The notes beneath the pieces were generated by a model. The model worked only from the letters and a program-made list of their open reading frames with translations, was not told the origin of the DNA and searched no databases. Both the position numbers and the translations under genes were made by a program. 64,000 nucleotides of DNA from Pseudomonas sp. NBRC 111124 (GTDB lineage Bacteria; Pseudomonadota; Gammaproteobacteria; Pseudomonadales; Pseudomonadaceae). Positions 58,356 through 64,000 of this stretch are shown piece by piece. Position 1 is the stretch's first letter. Each line of letters opens with the position of its first letter. Location: contig NZ_BCBA01000057.1 in NCBI RefSeq assembly GCF_001320245.1, positions 38,871 through 102,870 of the forward strand. Direction: 5' to 3'.

Positions 58356-59099
58356 ATGGCTCAGCAGGTGAGTGGTCGCCAACCTCGCTATAAACGCATT
58401 TTGCTCAAACTTAGCGGCGAGGCCCTGATGGGCTCGGAAGACTTCGGGATCGACCCGAAGGTGCTGGACCGCATGGCCCTTGAAGTTGGCCAGCTGGTAG
58501 GGATCGGCGTTCAGGTAGGCCTGGTGATCGGTGGTGGTAACCTGTTCCGCGGCGCAGCGCTCAGCGCGGCCGGCATGGACCGCGTCACCGGCGACCACAT
58601 GGGCATGCTGGCCACCGTGATGAACGGCCTGGCCATGCGCGATGCGCTTGAGCGTTCGAACATCCCGGCCCTGGTCATGTCCGCCATTTCCATGGTGGGC
58701 GTCACCGATCATTACGATCGTCGCAAAGCTATTCGCCACCTCAACTCCGGGGATGTGGTAATTTTCTCCGCCGGTACCGGCAACCCGTTCTTCACCACCG
58801 ACTCCGCCGCCTGCCTGCGCGGCATCGAAATCGATGCCGACGTGGTATTGAAGGCGACCAAGGTCGATGGTGTGTACACTGCCGATCCATTCAAGGATCC
58901 GCACGCCGAGAAGTTCGATCACCTGACCTATGACGAGGTCCTGGATCGCAAGCTGGGCGTGATGGACCTGACCGCAATTTGCCTGTGCCGTGACCACAAG
59001 ATGCCGTTGCGGGTATTCAACATGAACAAGCCTGGCGCCCTGCTGAACATCGTGGTCGGTGGCGGTGAAGGTACTTTGATCGAGGAAGTCCAAGCATGA
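58356..59099 (+). CDS. pyrH: UMP kinase
   Basis: Phosphorylates UMP to UDP (247 aa). Bacterial hexameric type: KRILLKLSGEALMG, VIGGGNLFRGAALS, DHMGMLATVMNGLAM, and the C-terminal ICLCRDHKMPLRVFNMNKPG. ATG 58356 has AGGAGA ten bases upstream. Overlaps frr by 4 bp. Confidence 0.98.
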   Translation: MAQQVSGRQPRYKRILLKLSGEALMGSEDFGIDPKVLDRMALEVGQLVGIGVQVGLVIGGGNLFRGAALSAAGMDRVTGDHMGMLATVMNGLAMRDALERSNIPALVMSAISMVGVTDHYDRRKAIRHLNSGDVVIFSAGTGNPFFTTDSAACLRGIEIDADVVLKATKVDGVYTADPFKDPHAEKFDHLTYDEVLDRKLGVMDLTAICLCRDHKMPLRVFNMNKPGALLNIVVGGGEGTLIEEVQA

Positions 59100-59653
59100 T
59101 CAACGACATCAAGAAAGACGCGCAGGAGCGCATGACCAAGTCCCTCGAGGCCCTGGGCCGCAACCTGGCGGCAATCCGCACGGGTCGCGCTCACCCAAGC
59201 ATCCTCGATACCGTCAAGGTCACTGCCTGGGGCAGCGAGATGCCGCTGAACCAGGTGGCTGCGATCACCGTCGAAGATGCTCGCACCCTGAAGATCGTCG
59301 CTCACGACAAGAACCTCAGCGCGGCCATCGAGAAGGCCATCCTGACCTCCGACTTGGGCCTGAACCCGTCCAGCGCCGGTACCACCATCCGTGTACCGAT
59401 GCCGGCCCTGACCGAGGAAACCCGCAAGGGCTACACCAAGCAGGCCAGCGGCGTTGCCGAAGACGCCAAGGTAGCCGTGCGCAACGTGCGCCGTGATGCC
59501 TTGGGTGACCTGAAAAAGCTGACCAAGGACAAGGAAATCAGCGAAGACGAAGAGCGTCGCGCCGCTGATGAAATCCAGAAGCTGACCGACAAGTTCATTG
59601 CTGAAGTCGATGCTGCTTACAAAGCCAAGGAAAAGGACCTGATGGCCGTTTAA
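59096..59653 (+). CDS. frr: Ribosome recycling factor
   Basis: Splits post-termination ribosomes with EF-G (185 aa). MTKSLEALGRNLAAIRTGRA and EETRKGYTKQASGVAEDAKV and VRNVRRDALGDLKKLTKDKE are the long-helix parts of the family. The start overlaps pyrH (ATGA). Confidence 0.98.
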   Translation: MINDIKKDAQERMTKSLEALGRNLAAIRTGRAHPSILDTVKVTAWGSEMPLNQVAAITVEDARTLKIVAHDKNLSAAIEKAILTSDLGLNPSSAGTTIRVPMPALTEETRKGYTKQASGVAEDAKVAVRNVRRDALGDLKKLTKDKEISEDEERRAADEIQKLTDKFIAEVDAAYKAKEKDLMAV

Positions 59654-59668
59654 GGCCGAGGTTTTTTA

Positions 59669-60424
59669 ATGGAAAAGTCCAAGTTGGCGGCACCCTCCTC
59701 GGTGCCGCGTCATGTCGCGATTATCATGGATGGCAACAACCGCTGGGCGAAGAAGCGCTTGTTGCCCGGCGTTGCCGGGCACAAGGCTGGTGTCGATGCG
59801 GTACGCGCAGTCATCGAGGTGTGTGCCGAATCCGGGGTCGAGGTGCTGACCCTGTTCGCGTTCTCCAGTGAAAACTGGCAGCGTCCGGCCGAAGAGGTCG
59901 GTGCGTTGATGGAGCTGTTCTTCTCGGCCTTGCGCCGTGAGGCTCGGCGCCTTAACGAGAACAACATCAGCCTGCGCATCATCGGCGACCGTTCGCGTTT
60001 CCACCCCGAGCTGCAGGCCGCCATGCGCGAAGCCGAAGCGCTGACTGCGGGCAGCAATCGCTTCATCCTGCAGATCGCCGCCAACTATGGCGGGCAGTGG
60101 GATATCGCACAGGCTGCCCAGCGCTTGGCGCGTGAGGTCCAGGCCGGCCATCTGCGTCCGGACGATATCACCCCGGGCCTGCTGCAGACCTGCCTGGCCA
60201 CAGGCGACCTGCCATTGCCCGACCTGTGCATCCGCACTGGTGGCGAGCATCGCATCAGCAATTTCCTGCTGTGGCAGCTGGCCTATGCCGAACTGTACTT
60301 CTCCGACCTCTACTGGCCGGATTTCAAACACGAGGCCATGCGCAAAGCCCTGGCCGATTTCGCTTCGCGCCAGCGCCGCTTCGGTAAGACCAGCGAGCAG
60401 GTCGAGGCTGGAGCTCGTGCTTAA
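59669..60424 (+). CDS. uppS: Undecaprenyl diphosphate synthase
   Basis: Cis-prenyltransferase (251 aa) that builds the C55 carrier for peptidoglycan and other glycans. HVAIIMDGNNRWAKKRLLPG holds the catalytic Asp; note Asn where E. coli has Gly in MDGNGRW. ALFAFSSENWQRPAEEVGAL (as LFAFSSENW) and DLCIRTGGEHRISNFLLWQ bind the diphosphate. ATG 59669 has GAGG seven bases before it. The stop overlaps the cdsA ATG by one base. Confidence 0.96.
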   Translation: MEKSKLAAPSSVPRHVAIIMDGNNRWAKKRLLPGVAGHKAGVDAVRAVIEVCAESGVEVLTLFAFSSENWQRPAEEVGALMELFFSALRREARRLNENNISLRIIGDRSRFHPELQAAMREAEALTAGSNRFILQIAANYGGQWDIAQAAQRLAREVQAGHLRPDDITPGLLQTCLATGDLPLPDLCIRTGGEHRISNFLLWQLAYAELYFSDLYWPDFKHEAMRKALADFASRQRRFGKTSEQVEAGARA

Positions 60425-61239
60425 TGCTTAAACAACGCATCATTACTGCGCTGATCCTGTTGCCGGTCGCGCTGGGCGGTTTCTTCCTGCTCAACGGTGG
60501 GGACTTCGCCCTGTTCATCGGCTTCGTGGTGACCCTCGGTGCCTGGGAATGGGCGCGTCTGGCCGGGCTCATGGCCCAGCCACTGCGCATCGCCTATGCC
60601 GCCGTGGTCGCTGGAGCGCTGATGCTGCTCCACCTCATGCCGGACCTGGCGCCCTGGGTGCTCGGGGCTTCGGTCATCTGGTGGGGGTTGGCCACCTGGC
60701 TGGTGCTGACCTATCCACGCAGCAGCGAGCTTTGGGCCAGTGCGGCCTGCAAACTGTTGATCGGCCTGCTGATCCTGTTGCCAGCCTGGCAAGGGTTGAT
60801 CCTGCTCAAGCACTGGCAGCTGGGTAACTGGCTTATCCTGTCGGTCATGGTGCTGGTCTGGGCAGCCGATATCGGCGCCTATTTCTCAGGCCGTGCCTTC
60901 GGCAAGCGCAAGCTGGCCCCACAGGTAAGCCCGGGCAAGAGCTGGGAAGGCGTGTACGGCGGCCTGGCAGTCAGCTTGGTGATCACCCTGGTGGTCGGCA
61001 TCAGCCGTGACTGGGGCTTCGGTCAGCTTCTGCTGGGGCTGCTGGGAGCTGCGCTGGTGGTCATGTCGTCGGTGATTGGCGACCTGACCGAAAGCATGTT
61101 CAAGCGCCGCGCCGGCATCAAGGACAGCAGTAACCTGCTGCCTGGCCATGGTGGCGTGCTTGACCGCATCGACAGTCTTACGGCGGCGATCCCGATCTTT
61201 GCCGTGCTGCTGTGGGCTGCCGAATGGGGTGTGATGTGA
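60424..61239 (+). CDS. cdsA: Phosphatidate cytidylyltransferase
   Basis: Integral membrane enzyme (271 aa) that makes CDP-diacylglycerol from phosphatidic acid. About seven to eight hydrophobic segments. The family signature is near the C-terminus: SVIGDLTESMFKRRAGIKDS and LLPGHGGVLDRIDSL. Coupled to uppS (TAATG) and overlapped by dxr. Confidence 0.96.
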   Translation: MLKQRIITALILLPVALGGFFLLNGGDFALFIGFVVTLGAWEWARLAGLMAQPLRIAYAAVVAGALMLLHLMPDLAPWVLGASVIWWGLATWLVLTYPRSSELWASAACKLLIGLLILLPAWQGLILLKHWQLGNWLILSVMVLVWAADIGAYFSGRAFGKRKLAPQVSPGKSWEGVYGGLAVSLVITLVVGISRDWGFGQLLLGLLGAALVVMSSVIGDLTESMFKRRAGIKDSSNLLPGHGGVLDRIDSLTAAIPIFAVLLWAAEWGVM

Positions 61240-62426
61240 GCAGCGTGCAGCGTATTACCGTCCTGGGGGCTACCGGCTCGATCGGCCTCAGCACCCTCGA
61301 TGTGATTGCACGGCACCCCGAGCGTTATCAGGTTTTTGCGCTGAGCGGCTATTCGCGCATCGACGAACTGCTGGCCCTTTGCGTCAAGCACCGTCCGGTG
61401 TACGCGGTGGTGCCCAATGCCGAGGCCGCCGAGCGCTTGCGTGATGGCCTGGTGGGTGCCAGCTGCGCTACTCAGGTGCTGGAAGGGGAGGCTGGCCTCT
61501 GTGAAGTGGCAGCGGCCCCTGAAGTGGACGCAGTGATGGCGGCAATCGTCGGTGCCGCCGGGCTGCGCCCGACCCTGGCAGCGGTCGAGGCGGGCAAGAA
61601 GGTCTTGCTGGCCAACAAGGAAGCGCTGGTGATGTCCGGCGCGCTGTTTATGAACGCTGTGCGCCGCAGTGGCGCTGTGCTGCTGCCGATCGACAGCGAG
61701 CACAATGCGATTTTCCAGTGCCTGCCGGGTGATTATGCCCGTGGTCTGAGCCAGGTCGGCGTGCGCCGCATCCTGCTGACTGCCTCGGGCGGGCCGTTTC
61801 GCGAGACGCCCCAGGAGGCCCTGGTCGACGTCACGCCGGAGCAGGCCTGTGCCCACCCCAACTGGTCCATGGGCCGGAAGATTTCGGTGGACTCGGCCAG
61901 CATGATGAACAAGGGCCTGGAGCTGATCGAGGCCTGCTGGCTGTTCGACGCGGCGCCGGCCAAGGTCGAAGTGGTGGTGCATCCGCAAAGCGTGATCCAT
62001 TCGCTGGTCGACTATATCGATGGTTCGGTGTTGGCCCAACTGGGCAATCCGGACATGCGCACCCCGATCGCCAACGCCCTGGCCTGGCCGGAGCGTATCG
62101 ATTCCGGGGTTGCCCCGCTGGACCTGTTCGCCATCGCTCGCCTGGACTTCCAGGCACCCGACGAACAACGCTTCCCCTGCCTGCGCCTTGCGCGCCAGGC
62201 GGCCGAGGCCGGCAATAGCGCGCCTGCGGTGCTCAATGCGGCCAACGAGGTCGCGGTCGAGGCATTTCTCCAGCGGCGTATCCGCTTCCCGGAGATCGCA
62301 GGTATGATCGAACAGGTGCTAGATCAGGAACCAGTGGTGCCGCTGCCGTCGCTGGAGGCGGTGTTCGCTGCCGACCAGCGTGCTCGCGAGCTGGCGCGCG
62401 AGTGGCTGAGGCGTCACGGCCGTTGA
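61236..62426 (+). CDS. dxr: 1-deoxy-D-xylulose 5-phosphate reductoisomerase
   Basis: First committed step of the MEP isoprenoid route (396 aa), supplying precursors used by UppS. Start GTG 61236, overlapping the cdsA stop as GTGA, gives the usual N-terminus (SSVQRITVLGATGSIG, NADPH-binding); an upstream ATG at 61224 adds four residues. NKEALVMSG, EHNAIFQCL, LLTASGGPFR and DSASMMNKGLELIEA hold metal and substrate residues. Confidence 0.96.
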   Translation: MSSVQRITVLGATGSIGLSTLDVIARHPERYQVFALSGYSRIDELLALCVKHRPVYAVVPNAEAAERLRDGLVGASCATQVLEGEAGLCEVAAAPEVDAVMAAIVGAAGLRPTLAAVEAGKKVLLANKEALVMSGALFMNAVRRSGAVLLPIDSEHNAIFQCLPGDYARGLSQVGVRRILLTASGGPFRETPQEALVDVTPEQACAHPNWSMGRKISVDSASMMNKGLELIEACWLFDAAPAKVEVVVHPQSVIHSLVDYIDGSVLAQLGNPDMRTPIANALAWPERIDSGVAPLDLFAIARLDFQAPDEQRFPCLRLARQAAEAGNSAPAVLNAANEVAVEAFLQRRIRFPEIAGMIEQVLDQEPVVPLPSLEAVFAADQRARELAREWLRRHGR

Positions 62427-62474
62427 GGCTGGTCGTCATGCCAGGGTTCTGCTGAACGTCATTCGGAGATAGAT

Positions 62475-63827
62475 ATGACTGCGCTCTACATGATTGTCGG
62501 CACCCTGGTGGCCCTGGGTGTATTGGTCACGTTCCACGAATTCGGCCACTTCTGGGTTGCTCGGCGCTGCGGGGTCAAGGTGCTGCGCTTTTCGGTCGGC
62601 TTCGGCATGCCGCTGCTGCGCTGGCATGACCGTCAGGGTACCGAGTTCGTGGTGGCGGCAATCCCTCTGGGTGGCTACGTCAAGATGCTCGACGAGCGTG
62701 AAGGCGATGTGCCTGCGGCGCTCGCCCATCAGTCGTTCAATCGCAAGTCGGTGCGTCAGCGCATCGCCATCGTGGCCGCAGGGCCCATTGCCAACTTTTT
62801 GCTGGCCATCGTCTTCTTCTGGCTGTTGGCCATGCTCGGCACCCAGCAGATTCGCCCGGTCATCGGCGCTGTCGAGGCGGGGAGCCCGGCCGCGTCAGCA
62901 GGCCTGGCCGCCGGTCAGGAAATTGTATCTATTGATGGCAAGGCGACCAGTGGTTGGTCGGCTGTCAACCTCCAGCTGGTTCGACGCCTGGGCGAAAGCG
63001 GGACGCTACAGGTGGGTGTGCGCGACGAAGGTGCCACTGCCGAGCGCCAGTTGCAGGTGAAACTCGACCATTGGCTCAAGGGTGCCGACGAACCGGACCC
63101 TATCCAGTCACTGGGCCTGCGCCCATGGCGGCCTGCAGTGTCGCCGGTACTGGCCGAGATCGATCCGAAAGGCCCGGCCGCTGCCGCTGGTCTGAAGGCT
63201 GGCGACAAGTTGCTTGCACTTGACGGCGCCGCGCTGAGTGATTGGCAGCAGGTGGTGGACAGCGTGCGCGCCCGCCCGGATGCCCAGGTGGTGCTGCGGG
63301 TCGGGCGCGATGGTGCGGCCCTGGAGGTACCGGTAACACTGGCCCGCAAAGGTGAGGGCAAGGCTGTCGGGGGCTATCTCGGGGCGGGTGTGAAGGGCGC
63401 CGAATGGCCACCCAGCATGCTCCGCGAAGTCAGCTATGGCCCGCTGGATGCCGTGGGCGAGGGCCTCTCGCGGACCTGGAACATGAGTGTCCTGACCCTC
63501 GAGTCGCTGAAGAAAATGCTGTTCGGGGAGCTCTCGGTAAAAAACTTGAGCGGACCGATAACCATTGCTAAAGTGGCGGGCGCTTCAGCCCAGTCCGGCG
63601 TGGGGGATTTCCTGAATTTCCTGGCCTACCTGAGCATAAGCCTGGGGGTTCTTAACCTGCTGCCCATTCCAGTACTGGATGGGGGGCATTTGCTGTTTTA
63701 CCTGGTCGAGTGGGCGCGCGGTCGTCCGCTGTCAGAACGGGTGCAAGGTTGGGGGGTCCAGATCGGTATCAGTTTGGTCGTAGGGGTGATGTTGCTCGCC
63801 CTGATCAACGATCTGGGTCGACTATAA
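62475..63827 (+). CDS. rseP: Site-2 protease RseP
   Basis: Inner-membrane zinc protease (450 aa) that cleaves the anti-sigma factor in the envelope stress pathway. The TM1 zinc site is VTFHEFGHFWVARRCG (HExxH). Two PDZ domains lie in the periplasm: AVEAGSPAASAGLAAGQEIV and EIDPKGPAAAAGLKAGDKLL. The third zinc ligand Asp is in NLLPIPVLDGGHLLFY. The ATG has GGAG six bases upstream. In P. aeruginosa the counterpart (MucP) acts on MucA. Confidence 0.96.
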   Translation: MTALYMIVGTLVALGVLVTFHEFGHFWVARRCGVKVLRFSVGFGMPLLRWHDRQGTEFVVAAIPLGGYVKMLDEREGDVPAALAHQSFNRKSVRQRIAIVAAGPIANFLLAIVFFWLLAMLGTQQIRPVIGAVEAGSPAASAGLAAGQEIVSIDGKATSGWSAVNLQLVRRLGESGTLQVGVRDEGATAERQLQVKLDHWLKGADEPDPIQSLGLRPWRPAVSPVLAEIDPKGPAAAAGLKAGDKLLALDGAALSDWQQVVDSVRARPDAQVVLRVGRDGAALEVPVTLARKGEGKAVGGYLGAGVKGAEWPPSMLREVSYGPLDAVGEGLSRTWNMSVLTLESLKKMLFGELSVKNLSGPITIAKVAGASAQSGVGDFLNFLAYLSISLGVLNLLPIPVLDGGHLLFYLVEWARGRPLSERVQGWGVQIGISLVVGVMLLALINDLGRL

Positions 63828-63845
63828 AAGCTTCGCTCAATTGCG

Positions 63846-63878
63846 AACCTGCCGTCTCTATGCGGCAGGTTGTTTATT
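63846..63878 (+). terminator. Weak hairpin between rseP and bamA
   Basis: AACCTGCCG (63846-63854) pairs with CGGCAGGTT (63863-63871), followed by GTTTATT. A 9-bp stem with a short T-rich tail that may cause partial termination before bamA. Confidence 0.55.
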
Positions 63879-63901
63879 GCCAGTTGGAATAAAAGGACTT
63901 C

Positions 63902-64000
63902 ATGAAACGTCTGCTGCTAACTGCGGTCATGTCCGCACTGATGATCGCTGAAGTTCACGCCGAGTCCTTCACCATCTCCGATATTCGTGTCAACGGCCTA
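63902..64000 (+). CDS. bamA: Outer membrane assembly factor BamA (partial, N-terminus)
   Basis: Only 33 codons lie in the window. They read as a signal peptide, MKRLLLTAVMSALMIAEVHA, with cleavage at VHA, then ESFTISDIRVNGL, which matches the first strand of POTRA1 of BamA. Its place after rseP, as in other gammaproteobacteria, supports the call. BamA inserts beta-barrel proteins into the outer membrane. ATG 63902 follows AAAAGGACTTC, a good ribosome site. The rest is outside the window. Confidence 0.93.
   Translation, partial: MKRLLLTAVMSALMIAEVHAESFTISDIRVNGL

Noticed and set aside
1..64000. Search for tRNA, rRNA, integrase, phage or insertion sequence
   Set aside because: I saw no tRNA-like cloverleaf, rRNA stretch, transposase or integrase motif, and composition is even, so no mobile island is claimed. 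Small RNAs cannot be excluded by reading alone.

Overview
The window is GC-rich, gene-dense chromosomal DNA from a Pseudomonas, most likely of the P. putida group. The basis is gene content and order: a Wsp operon beside prfB-lysS, ppc-adk-tsaB, a mexL/mexJK-type efflux locus beside plsB, a dapE/dapD/dapC - glnD - map block, and rpsB-tsf-pyrH-frr-uppS-cdsA-dxr-rseP-bamA. The paired intergenic palindromes also look like the REP elements typical of P. putida. I see no integrase, insertion sequence, phage gene, CRISPR array, rRNA or tRNA. Codon use looks uniform throughout, so this reads as core genome rather than an acquired island.

Region by region. 0-3 kb: the distal part of a polyamine-type ABC importer (periplasmic binding protein, ATPase, first permease running off the left edge), all on the minus strand. 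3.2-3.9 kb: a DUF533 membrane protein. 4.0-12.4 kb: a complete seven-gene Wsp surface-sensing operon (wspA to wspR) ending in a GGDEF diguanylate cyclase with an intact inhibitory site. 12.5-15.2 kb: prfB with its programmed +1 frameshift, then lysS. 15.4-19.2 kb: a TetR regulator, then a co-directional envelope/unknown group (lipoprotein, QEGLA/HExxxH putative metallopeptidase, lipoprotein-like alpha/beta hydrolase, small membrane protein). 19.4-21.2 kb (minus): an OmpA-like lipoprotein, a DUF4398 lipoprotein and a small conserved protein. 21.4-25.7 kb: ppc, adk, tsaB. 25.8-30.1 kb: small or poorly known genes (DUF72, PEP mutase/isocitrate lyase family, extensin-like/M15-like, an internally repeated unknown protein) and rsmJ. 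30.1-35.1 kb: mexL-type repressor divergent from mexJ-mexK.

35.2-39.3 kb (minus): DUF4197 protein, two YbaY-family paralogues, and plsB. 39.6-42.3 kb: a cold shock protein, a small unknown protein, rlmA and dapE. 42.4-45.0 kb: an NdvB-type GH17-GT2 glucan synthase. 45.2-49.2 kb: tcdA (plus strand) convergent with csdE-csdA, then dapD and an ArsC/Spx-like protein. 49.5-52.5 kb: a CPA1 Na+/H+ antiporter convergent with dapC. 52.5-56.0 kb: glnD and map. 56.4-64.0 kb: the divergent translation/envelope run from rpsB to the start of bamA.

Functional links. Wsp proteins couple surface contact to cyclic-di-GMP. DapC, DapD and DapE are three steps of the succinylase route to lysine and meso-diaminopimelate. 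CsdA and CsdE feed sulfur chemistry and adjoin TcdA, which forms cyclic t6A, while TsaB makes the t6A precursor. PlsB, CdsA, UppS, Dxr, RseP and BamA form an envelope/lipid theme. Eight REP-type palindromes lie between genes, six of them where two genes converge.

I did not find a clear previously undescribed multi-gene system. The items most worth a second look are the QEGLA/HExxxH protein and its operon, the cysteine-rich N-terminus of WspD, the internally duplicated unknown protein at 28.5-29.2 kb, and the YbaY pair.
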